The notes below the pieces were generated by a model, which did not search any database, had not been told where the DNA came from, and saw only the letters and a program-made list of their open reading frames with translations. Shown here piece by piece: positions 12,441 through 21,985 of a DNA stretch of 50,984 bases (positions are counted from its first letter, which is position 1; each line of letters starts with the position of its first letter). The stretch is from Rhodopirellula europaea 6C (GTDB lineage: Bacteria > Planctomycetota > Planctomycetia > Pirellulales > Pirellulaceae). Position numbers and translations under genes: made by a program. The stretch lies in assembly GCF_000338295.1 (NCBI RefSeq), contig NZ_ANMO01000085.1, positions 1 to 50,984 of the forward strand, given 5' to 3'.

Positions 12441-15400
12441 TCAGTGGCCGCCGCCCGCGAACTCGACGGTAACGGCGAACACAAGTGGGATCGAAAAATC
12501 ACCGCCTTTGAGGAACTCGATTTTTGTCAGCTCCTTGTCGGATTCGGCGGGGATTTTCAGGTAGCGAACTTGTTTGCCGTTGGCTTTTATGGCTGATGTC
12601 GACTCAGGCACGTCTTCACCCGCCTGATAGGTCACGATGTGCTTGCCATTGATCAGTTCGTAGTCACTTCTCGTGCCATCGCCGTAGTGCCGACGCACGA
12701 TCATGCTGGTCGTTTCGTCCTTGAACCTCGGGTAAGCCGCCCAGGCGACGCCGCCGAGCAAATGGATCGCTTCGACATTTCCAGAACAATCAATGCTGAC
12801 CGATTCCGGCAATGTGCTTGGTCTTCGTGGTGAAGCTTGCTGCAAGCCAATGATGTTGGCGATGCGATCTCCCTGTGGGTCGATCAGCTCGAAGGGGATG
12901 CCTTCGACTTCCACTCGACCGTAGGAATCGAGTTCAAACTTGTCTCCGGGACGACCGCGGAAACCGGGCAAGCCATTGCTGCCGTTGATGGTTGCCACAC
13001 TTGAAATACTCAGTGGTGCGTGCGTGCCTCGCTTTGCCAGGAATGACAACAAGTCAGCCATCTCGGCTTTCGTCATTGCACTTTCAAACCCCTCGGGCAT
13101 CAGCGATTTGGCCGACGATGTCATTTCTTCGATGTCTTCACGAAGGACCAATTTTTCCTTGCCCTGCGTGTCGATGATACGCAGCGAATTGGCCGACTCA
13201 CCCGCAAGCATTCCCGATAAGACGTTTCCGTCGACGGTCAGGATTTGATAGGTGCGGAAGTTGTTCTCAACGCTCCGCGATGGATCAAGAACATTGATCA
13301 GGATCTCTTCCTTGGGGTGCACCGACATTCCCGTCAGATTGGGGCCGATCTCGTTTCCCATCTCACCGTGGATGTGACAGGCGGCGCAATGCTTTTTGAA
13401 CATGGCGATTCCGTTGGTGACTTCGCCTTCTTGCTGGGTTACCGGCATCCACTGATCAACCAAACTTTGCCGATTGGAAGTCACCATGGCGCCGCGTGAC
13501 TCCATGAGCTTCTTCGCGCGAGCGGCGATAGAATCGGTTGGATGATTCAACAGAGCCTGACGTTGATCCAATTGCAAATCGTTGAACTGCACTTGGCCCT
13601 CAGCGATCGCGTTGAGTAGGTCTTCGGTGCTCTCCGCTCGCGAAAGTAGCAGTGTGAGAATCTGGCTTCCAAGCTTCGGCCCCAGCGATGTCCGCAATTC
13701 CAAAAGCGTTCCGGTCAACCCTTCGGTTCGGGCGGTTTGAAGGGAGCGAAGTGCCTCGACACCCGTTTCCGGCGAAAGCTGGGGCGTGAAAAATTCCTCC
13801 GCGGCGTCCAAAATTTTCGGACTATTCGGGGCGAGTCGGATCGACTGGTCCCACGCGCTCAACCGGGCGTCTGCCTCGGCGCCCGAATCCATCGCGGTCG
13901 TCAGCAATTCATCTTGGATTTCGCCGACGATCTCGTTCAGGTTCTCGACGGACCATCTGTCAGCGACGGCAAGAATGGCAGCTTTGCTTTCCACGGAGGT
14001 GTCGTCAGCAAGGAACCGATCACGAACCAACATTTGCGATGCTTCCGGCAGGCTGATCGTCAGATCTCTTGGCCAGCCATTGGCAAGACCTTCCCAAACC
14101 GTTACCGCCAAAGACGAATTCGGATCGATCAGAAGTAGTTGACCAATTTGTTCCGCAGTCGGACGATTGCGTGCGAGGTGTTCTGCCAGCACCGAGACGC
14201 GTTGGGTGATCGCGTCCAAGCTCGCTTGATCCATCTTTGTGATCGCGACGATGGCCGAAGTCGGATCGGTGGAAGCGGCTGACGTCCATGCATCTAGCAA
14301 AACGTCATCCGTTTGGATCGAAGGCAGTAGGCCGGCGAGACCATCACCGTCGATCGCATTTTGCGCATTCCCCTCGGCGACGCGAAGCAACACCGTCAAA
14401 CGGACTTTTGGGTCGACATCCTTTTGCAGGCCAGCTTCAATTGCTTGGGCGAGCTGATCTTCGTGACAGAAGCCGACCGCTGCGTTTCGCACTGGGCTGG
14501 AAACGTGCTCGAAGCCGGATTTGCAAGCGGCAGCGAGCGACTCGGCTGCGGCCACACTGTCTGATTCCGCTAAACCCGAAAGCGTCCAAATCGCGTGCAT
14601 TGCGGCGGGATTCAAGCCGATCTCGTCGACTTCTTCGCGATTGACCAAAGCAACCAGAGCTTTCAGAGTCGATTCATTCGTGGCTTCTCGCTCGACCAAC
14701 AAACGCTGGGCAGCACGACGCCAGAAGAAATTATCGCTCTTTAATGCTTCGACGAGATCTTCGTTGCTTGCACTGGCAAGTTCCATGGTGCGCGACGGCG
14801 AAGGACTGCCGGACTCGTCCGCAAGCAATCGATACACACGTGCAAACCGTTTGTCTCTCAAGTCACTTTCGTAGGCAGCACCCTTGCCGGTCTGGAATCC
14901 GTTGGGCGTCGGGTTGTGCTGGACAATGTAGTTGTACCAATCGAGCACCCAAACATTGCCGTCCGGACCAACCTCGGACATGATCGGAGCGGACCAATCG
15001 TCGATGCTCGCGACCGTGTTGAACGCATTTCGGCTGCGATAGTTTGCACCGTCTTTTTCCAGAACGAATGAACCCACCAAGTGTCCCGTCGGACCGCAGA
15101 CCATTTGGATACGGTTCCACCACGTTTGCGGATAGTTTCGTGCGGTATAAATCGCTGATCCACAAGCGGCGGTGTAGCCACCGTGGTAATCAACCTGGCG
15201 AATTTTGTCGTCGATCGGGTTGAATCGGAAGTTCTCCGAAATGGGCCCCAGAGTTTCCGGCGACCAACCCCCGACTTGATCGTAGTAGCGGTTGGGGATC
15301 GGCATGTGAACGCTAGGGCAACCGTTGGCGGTTGAACCGAAGACGTATCCTTCTTCGCTGAAACCAAGTCCCCAAGTGTTGTTGTTGGTACCACGAATGA

Positions 15401-17069
15401 ACTCCAGTGCATCGACGCGAATCGTGTGTTCGTCGAATTCGTTGGTCGTCTTCTCGGCAACGGCACCGGAATTAGCATCGATCGCGAACGCGGGAGCCGT
15501 CTGGTCGGAAGCTCCGGCTCGCACTTTGAATCGCCAAAAACCTTGGCGGAATCTCTGTTGCGGTTCGCCGTTGATGACGGGCTGTGAATTGTTGTAGCCC
15601 TGCATGCCCCAGATCCAATTGTCGGGGGCGTACTGGAAATTGCTCACGCCGCCGTGCGTGTCTCCCATCGCCCAGCCGGTGATCAGCGACTGGCGAAAGT
15701 CAGCCTTGCCATCGCCGTCGGTGTCTTTGAGATAAACGGTGGTCTGGCCGTCTTGAACGATCACGCCACCGCGGTAGCAGACGAGAGTTGAGGGGATACT
15801 TAGATTTTCGGCGAAGACCGTGAACTTATCCGCTTGGCCATCGTTGTCGGTGTCTTCACAGACTTTGATTCGGTCGCGTCCGACGGCCGGCTTTTCTTTG
15901 AGCTCGTTCGGATAATCCACCGTTTCGCAGACCCAAAGGCGACCGTTTTCGTCCCAGTTCATTGCGATCGGTTTTCCTCTTAAACCGGCAGCTTTCTCGT
16001 GATCGATTTCTTGGTTGGGCCAGTTCTCGCCCGACTCTTTCGCCCAAATGGCGAGGTTTAATCCTTTCGGTGTCGCGTAGGCATCGATCGACTTTTCGGC
16101 CTGCTGCGGATCTTGCATCATTGAGAGCGGCTCGGCCTGAGTTCCCCACTGAGCGCCAGGCGTGTAGTTGGGAATCTTTGCGCCCACGTCGGTCGCTGAA
16201 AACGTTTCGTCGTCCACCGATGGCGGGTCCATCTCGGGCGTGGAGAACGGGCGATTGGCGGCGGTGACCGCCTCGGCCTTTGGTTGATCGGAATCGTCAT
16301 CTCCAACGAACGCCGTCAGCGTTTCCCCGCACGCCCAGAGCGTGCCGCGAGCGATGAGCCGCTGGAAATCAACGTTGGACCAAGTGCGATGGTCGTGTCC
16401 CCAAGCGGTGTAGAACACTCGGCCTTCACCACTGGTTCGCACCCACGTGTAAGGTTCGCCATCGGGATTGCTGACCGGACCCGACTCACTACTGCGGGTC
16501 TCCAGCACCGTCTTATCTGGGTTGAGTTTGCTGTGTCGGTAACTCTCGTCCATCGATCGAATGGGATTTAGACCATTCATGATCGGATGATCGGCCGCGA
16601 CAATCTTCGTTTCAAAGCGGGTGAATCCGTGACTTTGAAATTGTCCACCTACCAAGTCGATGTACTTCGGCGAATTCAAAAAGCAGAACGACGCGCAATG
16701 AACGGTAATCAGCCCGCCTCCCTGATTGACGAAATCCAGCAACGCAGATTCGGACTCAGGCGTGATGCGTTCGATGTTCGCGAAGATCATCAGACCGTCG
16801 TACTTCTTCAAACTTTCCGGGCTGATATCTCCCAGCTTCTCGGTGTACCGCAGCTCGATCCCTTGTTCGCGAAGCGGCTCGGCTAAGTGGCGGTAGAACT
16901 CGGAGGGTTTATGAAACCCAGAGTCGCCAAGCATCAATACTGAGACAATTTGCTTTGCGGCAACACGGGAGCCTGAGGGAGAAGAGTCTTCTGCTGACGC
17001 GAACGGGCAACTGATCAGAGCAGCGACCAACATGATCGTCGCTGGTCGAGTTTGAATGACGGCCTTCAT
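12441..17069 (-). CDS. ThuA / PVC-type dehydrogenase propeller / HEAT / cytochrome c / NPCBM-like fusion
   Basis: 1542 residues with a signal peptide (1-26). Residues about 40-250 are a ThuA-like (trehalose-utilisation) domain with VLMLGDSGFH and GGGLITVHCAS. About 325-750 is the planctomycete-verrucomicrobial membrane-bound dehydrogenase propeller (PKGLNLAIWAKE, NWDENGRLWVCETVDYPNE, DTDNDGQADKF). About 760-1200 is alpha-helical and HEAT-like. A class I haem motif CAACH occurs near residue 1226, followed by the usual planctomycete haem-domain tail (NEIGPNLTG, LMPEGFE). The C-terminal 190 residues resemble an NPCBM/carbohydrate-binding module. This architecture is thought to oxidise sugars or glycosides outside the cytoplasm and pass electrons to c-type haem, but the substrate is unknown. 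First gene of the putative xylan operon. Confidence 0.85.
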   Translation of the reverse strand: MKAVIQTRPATIMLVAALISCPFASAEDSSPSGSRVAAKQIVSVLMLGDSGFHKPSEFYRHLAEPLREQGIELRYTEKLGDISPESLKKYDGLMIFANIERITPESESALLDFVNQGGGLITVHCASFCFLNSPKYIDLVGGQFQSHGFTRFETKIVAADHPIMNGLNPIRSMDESYRHSKLNPDKTVLETRSSESGPVSNPDGEPYTWVRTSGEGRVFYTAWGHDHRTWSNVDFQRLIARGTLWACGETLTAFVGDDDSDQPKAEAVTAANRPFSTPEMDPPSVDDETFSATDVGAKIPNYTPGAQWGTQAEPLSMMQDPQQAEKSIDAYATPKGLNLAIWAKESGENWPNQEIDHEKAAGLRGKPIAMNWDENGRLWVCETVDYPNELKEKPAVGRDRIKVCEDTDNDGQADKFTVFAENLSIPSTLVCYRGGVIVQDGQTTVYLKDTDGDGKADFRQSLITGWAMGDTHGGVSNFQYAPDNWIWGMQGYNNSQPVINGEPQQRFRQGFWRFKVRAGASDQTAPAFAIDANSGAVAEKTTNEFDEHTIRVDALEFIRGTNNNTWGLGFSEEGYVFGSTANGCPSVHMPIPNRYYDQVGGWSPETLGPISENFRFNPIDDKIRQVDYHGGYTAACGSAIYTARNYPQTWWNRIQMVCGPTGHLVGSFVLEKDGANYRSRNAFNTVASIDDWSAPIMSEVGPDGNVWVLDWYNYIVQHNPTPNGFQTGKGAAYESDLRDKRFARVYRLLADESGSPSPSRTMELASASNEDLVEALKSDNFFWRRAAQRLLVEREATNESTLKALVALVNREEVDEIGLNPAAMHAIWTLSGLAESDSVAAAESLAAACKSGFEHVSSPVRNAAVGFCHEDQLAQAIEAGLQKDVDPKVRLTVLLRVAEGNAQNAIDGDGLAGLLPSIQTDDVLLDAWTSAASTDPTSAIVAITKMDQASLDAITQRVSVLAEHLARNRPTAEQIGQLLLIDPNSSLAVTVWEGLANGWPRDLTISLPEASQMLVRDRFLADDTSVESKAAILAVADRWSVENLNEIVGEIQDELLTTAMDSGAEADARLSAWDQSIRLAPNSPKILDAAEEFFTPQLSPETGVEALRSLQTARTEGLTGTLLELRTSLGPKLGSQILTLLLSRAESTEDLLNAIAEGQVQFNDLQLDQRQALLNHPTDSIAARAKKLMESRGAMVTSNRQSLVDQWMPVTQQEGEVTNGIAMFKKHCAACHIHGEMGNEIGPNLTGMSVHPKEEILINVLDPSRSVENNFRTYQILTVDGNVLSGMLAGESANSLRIIDTQGKEKLVLREDIEEMTSSAKSLMPEGFESAMTKAEMADLLSFLAKRGTHAPLSISSVATINGSNGLPGFRGRPGDKFELDSYGRVEVEGIPFELIDPQGDRIANIIGLQQASPRRPSTLPESVSIDCSGNVEAIHLLGGVAWAAYPRFKDETTSMIVRRHYGDGTRSDYELINGKHIVTYQAGEDVPESTSAIKANGKQVRYLKIPAESDKELTKIEFLKGGDFSIPLVFAVTVEFAGGGH

Positions 17070-17677
17070 TTCATATTCCGATTGTGTGAATTGTTGTCAA
17101 TGCATGCCTGTGATCGCGGCAAGCAACGCACTCGAGCAAGGAGCGAACGAGGATGCGATGCATTTCATCGGCGGCAGGTCCGCTGTCTAGACCAAGCGAC
17201 TCTACTTCCTGCAAAGCCCGTTTCCCGTTGCATTTCTTAAGGAACCGCATGTTGGTATTGGGGCCTTGTGCATTTTGGCGTTGGGCGACGCTCGTCGAAA
17301 CGTGCGTGTACGCACAAACCGTTTCCGCGAACAAAAGTTTCGCACATTCGTGTGGGTTTGTCGATTTCGTTCAGCCACAGAGCGATGTGGATTCGGGTTG
17401 ATGCACAAGAAACCGCCAAACCGCGGCAAACAAGCGATTTACTTTCAGGATCGATATGCAATTTGATTGCTCCATCAAGGATCGCTCTGTTGTTACGAAT
17501 GCGGGCTACGTTTTTTCTGCGGGTCGAGATAAACTGCAATGAGCTGGAGGTATTTCACGCGGCGAGAGGTGATTCGATTGTGCGACAACTTGATCGATAT
17601 GCTTGTTTGTGATGAAGCTGACCAACGCAGACCGGCCGGAACAGCAGCAATTCCGAATAGGATAAGTCGCGTAGACC
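17070..17677. promoter_or_regulatory. Divergent promoter region between xylan operon and MarR gene
   Basis: About 600 bases without a convincing gene, between the divergent starts at 17069 (minus) and 17678 (plus). It should hold both promoters. Two short palindromes are visible: GTGCGT-GT-ACGCAC at 17302-17315 and TTGTGCGACAA at 17578-17588. MarR proteins bind such inverted repeats, so these are candidate operators, but no promoter boxes could be assigned with confidence. Confidence 0.45.
17302..17315. promoter_or_regulatory. 14-bp inverted repeat, candidate MarR operator
   Basis: GTGCGT and ACGCAC face each other around a 2-base centre in the middle of the divergent region. It is the most symmetric site seen there. 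Its role as an operator for the adjacent MarR protein is inference from position and symmetry only. Confidence 0.35.
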
Positions 17678-18127
17678 ATGACAGATTCGATAGACCAAGA
17701 GCGTGGACTGCCTCTGGCCCTGCGTGCTGCGTACATGGCACTTCACCGCAGCACGGATGCGAGGTTTGCACCGCATGGAGTGACGGCGGATCAATTCGTA
17801 TTGCTGCTTGCTTTAAACGAGAGCAGCACGCTCACTCAGCGAGAGCTGGCAGACCGGATTGCATCCGACCCAAGCACGGTCCGAGCGATGTTGGTGCTTT
17901 TGGAGAAGAAGGGATTTGTCCGGAGAGTAGCTCATCCAACCGATTCGAGAGCCAAGTCGGTGAAGCTGACGCCGAACGGGAAACGTAAGCTTCGAAAGCT
18001 ATGGGAAGTCGGGCAATCGATTCGTGATGAAATGTATCAATCGATGACGACGAAAGAAGCCGACATTCTAATTCGGTTGCTTCGTCGAATACCCGACATA
18101 CTCAGCCGCGGAAGGACAACCGTCTAA
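17678..18127 (+). CDS. MarR-family transcriptional regulator
   Basis: 149 residues, the usual size for MarR. The winged helix is clear: TQRELADRIASDPSTVRAMLVLLEKKG as the HTH (about residues 47-73) followed by the wing FVRRVAHPTDSRAKSVKLTPNG, where the Asp-x-Arg pair of the family is kept. Alpha helices at both ends form the expected dimer interface. It is divergent from the five-gene xylan operon across a 600-base spacer, so it is the leading candidate for controlling that operon, possibly released by a phenolic such as ferulate, as in some known MarR repressors of hydroxycinnamate genes. That ligand is inference. Confidence 0.9.
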   Translation: MTDSIDQERGLPLALRAAYMALHRSTDARFAPHGVTADQFVLLLALNESSTLTQRELADRIASDPSTVRAMLVLLEKKGFVRRVAHPTDSRAKSVKLTPNGKRKLRKLWEVGQSIRDEMYQSMTTKEADILIRLLRRIPDILSRGRTTV

Positions 18128-18957
18128 GTTGCAACGAAGCAAGAAGTCTCAGTTGCTTCGTTAAACACAATGTTAGGCACAGAAATTTACATCCTGTTGG
18201 GCAAAGGAACAGCAGAGACTCGATCGATGATCAGTTCCGCTGAGCATCTTGGTTTCAAATGCCTGGCTGAGAATCCCGGCCACAAGCGTCGCCAATCGGC
18301 AATCCGATCAGCACCGTCGAAGCCGCCGCAAGTACCCCCGACAGGATTCGACCAGGGCCGTATTTCTCGGGAAAAAGTAGGCTCTGCGGCAAAGTCGGGA
18401 CAGAAAGCGGGACAGGTTGAAAAGCCTCGTCGAGCTTTGGCCTGGCTTCTTCATCGGCGGCGTATCCGCCCATCAATTTCCGGCACGCACTCTGGCGTGA
18501 TTTCGGTTGTCGCATCACGCGGCGACTTCTTCCGGCGTGTCTCCAACGACAGCGACATACGGGAACATCGGAGAGTTCGGAAGTGCACCAACGATCGACC
18601 TCGCTTCGCAACCGACCATCGGATCTAGCGTGGGCGCTGCTCACTTGGATTGGTTGCGTCGTTCTCAATCACTCCACTTCCTCTGCGGATCAGGTTTTGA
18701 TCCGTCGCCTTCGCGTCTTCTGACTTGAGGCGGCACCGAGCCACTCTGGCTGCGATGAGGGCGTGCACCGAATCGACTGCAAATTTTCCTCGCTCAGCCG
18801 CCGTTTTGTTCCCTGGTGCAACAAATCGGGAATAGCCGTTTGCCAAATTCAGTTTGTACTTGACGCATTTACCAGGGTGAACGTCGGGCAGTTGGTCAAC
18901 GTGGCCACTCGATTTTCACCTGATGCGTCGCCTCAATTGCAAGTTTTTGGCGAGCAC
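18128..18957. other. Gene-poor stretch with decayed-looking fragments
   Basis: About 830 bases between the MarR gene and the excisionase-like gene. Open frames exist on both strands (for example a minus-strand frame over 18255-18668) but none has a recognisable domain or a consistent coding signal. The 43-base hairpin repeat at 18478-18520 lies inside. It may be a scar left by earlier insertions at this recombination-rich site. Confidence 0.45.
18478..18520. repeat. Hairpin repeat family H, copy 1
   Basis: Starts TTCCGGCACGCA and ends in the stem GCGTGAT...ATCACGC (18495-18501 with 18514-18520) around a 12-base loop. A second copy in the same orientation is at 20615-20657. The stem and loop length are conserved while the loop bases differ, which suggests the structure is kept. 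Confidence 0.7.
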
Positions 18958-19218
18958 ATGAGTGATTCTCCGAATCGAAAGATCTCCGTCCCCAAACGAT
19001 TGGACGCCCGTTCAACGCGGATTGAACTGCGGCGTCCGAAAACCGACCGATCAAGCGAACCCCTCGCATTCACGTACCAGCAAGCAGCGGACGCGTTGCA
19101 GGTCAGCGTGTCGACGATCAAGCGTCGCGTCGAATCAGGAGATCTCCACGTCGTGATGATCGGCACGCTCCCCCGGATCCCCAAAGCCTCGATCCAGCAA
19201 CTGCTGGGCGAAGCGTAG
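18958..19218 (+). CDS. Excisionase-like MerR-type HTH protein
   Basis: 86 residues from the ATG at 18958; the frame is open further upstream, but this ATG begins the protein-like part. Residues about 38-84 form a compact winged-helix of the excisionase family: FTYQQAADALQVSVSTIKRRVESGDLHVV, then an Arg-Ile-Pro-x-x-x-Ile tail. The N-terminal 35 residues are basic. It is followed 66 bases later by a tyrosine integrase on the same strand, the usual Xis/Int pairing of integrated elements; it likely sets the direction of recombination or regulates the integrase. Confidence 0.75.
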   Translation: MSDSPNRKISVPKRLDARSTRIELRRPKTDRSSEPLAFTYQQAADALQVSVSTIKRRVESGDLHVVMIGTLPRIPKASIQQLLGEA

Positions 19219-19284
19219 CCGTCGGCTGCTCGCTCCTGGAATGGATCCAAATCCTAAACCAATCAACTTCTTAGAAAGGGCATC

Positions 19285-20457
19285 ATGCCAAACCCCATTG
19301 CGTACAAAAAGTACAACAAGACAGCGTACCTCTTCCGTTTCAATCGACCTGATACAGGCAAGCGAACCACCTTGCGTCTGGGTGTCGTTTCGAAGTTCGT
19401 TGCAAATGACTTCGGTCAAAGGATTGACGAGATTCTGGAATGCAACAAGTACCAAACCGATTTGAGCCCGAAGCTCTATAGCTGGCTCTCGAAGCTGGAA
19501 GACGAGACCTACGACTTGCTCGTCAAGGCCGGGCTCCTGGCTGCCCGTCAGGCATCGACCCTGCCGCGATTGAAAGTCTTCCTTGATGACTATCGAGAAC
19601 TCAAGAAGGGCGGTGGCGGACGAAGCGGCGGCTGGAAGCCTGGCACCTCGAACAATCGCAAGCAAAGCGCGGATGACTTGGTCCGGTACTTCGGCGAAGA
19701 CAAGGCTCTCCACGAAATCAGTGCTGGTGACGCGGAGGACTGGTTCCAGTGGATGCAGAAGCCAGGTCCCAAGGGACGTGGACTATCCGCGGCCACCGCA
19801 TCGAAGAAGCTCAAGGACGCTCGCCAGTTTTTCCGTTACGCGGTCAAGAAAAAACTGATCGAGGAAAATCCATTCGAAGATCTTCGAATTCCAACCCAGG
19901 ACAATCCTGATCGGCTGGTCGAAGTGACTCGCGAGACGGTGCAGAAACTGATTGATGCGTTCGACGATCCTGAGTTCAAGCTGGTCCTTGCGTTGGCCCG
20001 GTTTGCTGGGCTGCGTGTGCCCTCGGAGGTTTCTTGCCTCACCTGGGATGACATCGACTTTGATGAAGAGACGATGCGTGTCTTTGCTTCCAAGACGGAG
20101 CACCACTCACGTGGTGGCCACAGAATCTGCCCGCTTCTTCCTGAGCTCGTTCCTTACCTCCAGGCCGTACGGCCAGCCGACGCAAAGCACGATGACTTCG
20201 TGTTCAGGCAACTACGAGGCCCGAAGTTGAATTTGCGGACACCTCTGCTTCGCAAGATTGAGTCGCTGAAGATGGAGCCATGGCCAAAGCTCTTCCAGAA
20301 TCTACGAGCGAACGCACTGACCGACTTGGCTGAGGAGCACCCGATCCACAAGGTTTGTCGTTGGCTTGGCAACACGGTCGATGTAGCGATGCGACACTAC
20401 GTGATCATCAAGAAGCGAGAATATGACGGGCCCCGCCAGGACAGGAAAAATCGCTAA
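19285..20457 (+). CDS. Tyrosine recombinase (phage-type integrase)
   Basis: 390 residues. The N-terminal 100 residues are a basic arm (YKKYNKTAYLFRFNRPD), then a SAM-like core-binding domain (about 105-215) with RQFFRYAVKKKLIEENPF, then the catalytic domain (about 225-385). Catalytic pieces visible: Arg in AGLRVPSE, Lys in ASKTEHH, Arg in FQNLRANAL (the usual His of HxxR is Asn here), Trp-Leu-Gly-Asn and the Tyr nucleophile in MRHYV. The Asn substitution is common in planctomycete integrases of this type. An AGAAAG ribosome-binding site lies just ahead of the ATG. It probably belongs to a small integrated element with the upstream excisionase-like gene. Confidence 0.88.
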   Translation: MPNPIAYKKYNKTAYLFRFNRPDTGKRTTLRLGVVSKFVANDFGQRIDEILECNKYQTDLSPKLYSWLSKLEDETYDLLVKAGLLAARQASTLPRLKVFLDDYRELKKGGGGRSGGWKPGTSNNRKQSADDLVRYFGEDKALHEISAGDAEDWFQWMQKPGPKGRGLSAATASKKLKDARQFFRYAVKKKLIEENPFEDLRIPTQDNPDRLVEVTRETVQKLIDAFDDPEFKLVLALARFAGLRVPSEVSCLTWDDIDFDEETMRVFASKTEHHSRGGHRICPLLPELVPYLQAVRPADAKHDDFVFRQLRGPKLNLRTPLLRKIESLKMEPWPKLFQNLRANALTDLAEEHPIHKVCRWLGNTVDVAMRHYVIIKKREYDGPRQDRKNR

Positions 20458-20532
20458 TCGATCAAGTGACACCCATTCCAATTTCCCTCGTTCCGAACAA
20501 GGAAAACAAGATGAAGAAGCCCAGCAAAAGTG

Positions 20533-20599
20533 GGAACGTTGAAAGACCTTGTCCTTCATCCATTTGGTTTGCTTATCACAAGCAAGCCACCACTGTGGA
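20533..20599. repeat. 67-base direct repeat R, copy A
   Basis: Begins GGAACGTTGAAAGACC and matches copy B at 21623-21689 with four mismatches in 67. Within it, GGTTTGCTT and AAGCAAGCC can form a 9-bp stem with a 5-base loop. The two copies flank the truncated serine recombinase. Confidence 0.85.
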
Positions 20600-20614
20600 G
20601 ATCAACCCCGTAGC

Positions 20615-20657
20615 TTCCGGCACGCATTCTCGCGTGATCTTGGGCGACGTATCACGC
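20615..20657. repeat. Hairpin repeat family H, copy 2
   Basis: Same layout as the copy at 18478: TTCCGGCACGCA followed by GCGTGAT (20632-20638) and ATCACGC (20651-20657) with a 12-base loop of different sequence. It directly follows direct repeat R copy A. Confidence 0.7.
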
Positions 20658-20822
20658 CGCCCCGCCGTCCGGCTCGTCGAGGCCAGCAGCTGACCACATC
20701 ATTTTCGATGCAATTTGGTACGTCCTTCGAGGATTCGGAGGACGCACTTCTTCCTTTTACTATCCACTCAACATGGCGACCGTCCAATGACGACTCAGCC
20801 ATGCCGACAGAAAGAAACTCTC

Positions 20823-21632
20823 ATGTCAAAAAACAATTCTTTTCAATCAATGTTGGCGGACTTCGTCAACGCACCGATGCCCAACGAATCGAAGCGTCCC
20901 TGCGGACTGCCGAATCGTGCCGACCTCCTCGAATTGACGATCACCTACCTGACGCGTCAGGCTCAGCATTGGCCTGAACTGGTCGGGAGAGAGCTTCTGC
21001 CTGAGCATAACCCGGAGTCGCTCACCCGGTTGGTGGTCGAGTTCGAGAAAAGTTACGTCTCGGGTCAGTTCGTTTCTTCGAATGTTCTGGCGACCCTCGG
21101 ATCCGACTCCCCTGAACTTGGTGCTGCCTACATCCGCTACAGCGACGCCAACTCGAATACGCGGTCGCTCGATCAACAGCTAATCAACGTTCTGCAAATC
21201 GCGCGGCGGGAACAGGTCTTCATCCCTTGGAACCGCGTTTTCGCCGACGCGGCGATTAGCGGGACGACGTCCGCTCGAACGGGCTACCAAATGCTCGGGA
21301 ACTTGATCCAGTCCGATCAAACACGGGTCGCTCGTCTGTTCGTCGACGACCTTGACCGACTGAATCAAGAGCAGATCGAGTCGCTACAGTTTCTTCAACT
21401 GATAAATCTGAACAACATGCGTCTCGCAACCGCTAACGGCTTTGACTCGTCACAGGGAATGTCGAAAGTTGCCCGCTCGTTCAAAGCTAAGCAGAACAAG
21501 TTCTTCGTTGCCCAGCTAACGGGAAAAGTGTTTCGCCGCATGATACACGAAAATACCCAGAGACAGAAACTCGGTCTGCCGCCAACGGGACTCAAAGTCG
21601 TGCCCAAGCGGGAAAGAAAGCCGGAACGTTGA
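20823..21632 (+). CDS. Truncated serine recombinase (catalytic domain only)
   Basis: 269 residues from the ATG at 20823, preceded by AGAAAG. After about 90 N-terminal residues of unknown fold comes a resolvase-type catalytic domain: YIRYSDANSNTRSLDQQL with the nucleophilic Ser, then FADAAISGTTSARTGYQ and the D-L-D-R loop. The protein ends at GLPPTGLK plus ten residues, whereas the intact relative at 22109 continues for over 500 more residues (recombinase domain, zinc ribbon, coiled coil, HTH). The stop codon is supplied by the start of direct repeat copy B (GGAACGTTGA), so the truncation coincides with the repeat. It may be non-functional in integration, or act as a competitor or small resolvase; that is inference. 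Confidence 0.75.
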   Translation: MSKNNSFQSMLADFVNAPMPNESKRPCGLPNRADLLELTITYLTRQAQHWPELVGRELLPEHNPESLTRLVVEFEKSYVSGQFVSSNVLATLGSDSPELGAAYIRYSDANSNTRSLDQQLINVLQIARREQVFIPWNRVFADAAISGTTSARTGYQMLGNLIQSDQTRVARLFVDDLDRLNQEQIESLQFLQLINLNNMRLATANGFDSSQGMSKVARSFKAKQNKFFVAQLTGKVFRRMIHENTQRQKLGLPPTGLKVVPKRERKPER

Positions 21633-21689
21633 AAGACCTCGTCCTTCATCCACTTGGTTTGCTTATCACAAGCAAGCCACCTCCGTGGA
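21623..21689. repeat. 67-base direct repeat R, copy B
   Basis: Near-identical to copy A (20533-20599), same orientation, about 1.09 kb apart. Its first ten bases overlap the 3' end and provide the stop codon of the truncated recombinase. The internal 9-bp hairpin is intact. Confidence 0.85.
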
Positions 21690-21700
21690 AAACAACTCTG

Positions 21701-21985
21701 TACCTGACGCGTCAGGCTTAGCATTAGCCTGAACTGGTCGGGAGGGAGCTTCTGCCTGAGCACAACCCGGAGTCGCTCACCCGGTTGGTGGTCGAGTTCG
21801 AGAAACGTTTCGTCTCGGGCCAGTTCGACTCTTCAAACGCCCCGCCGACGCTCGGAGCCGAACTGACGCAAACATTTGGTTCAGCACAGCCCGTTCGCCA
21901 CTGCGAATTTGATGCGTGTCACCCCTCGTGCCTAAAACGCTCGATCCGAGGTGATCGCTCCCATCCGCAGCGAACGGGCCGCTGA
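21701..21985 (+). pseudogene. Decayed N-terminal fragment of a serine recombinase
   Basis: From 21701 (TACCTGACGCGTCAGG) the DNA closely follows the N-terminal coding region of the truncated recombinase (20947 onward): the shared protein reads ELVGRELLPEHNPESLTRL, VEFEK, VSGQF. It lacks a start, carries stop codons in the opening part (YLTRQA*H*PEL) and loses similarity after about 21865. The catalytic Ser region is absent. It is a partial duplicate, and lies between repeat copy B and the intact recombinase. Confidence 0.75.

Noticed and set aside
18255-18668. 137-codon minus-strand frame and overlapping plus-strand frame
   Set aside because: No recognisable domain, and part of the product comes from the hairpin repeat that also appears at 20615. 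Treated as non-coding or decayed.
21698-21722. CCTGACGCGTCAGG palindrome as a recombination core site
   Set aside because: The same palindrome occurs in the coding sequence of the truncated recombinase at 20948, so it is simply part of the duplicated gene.
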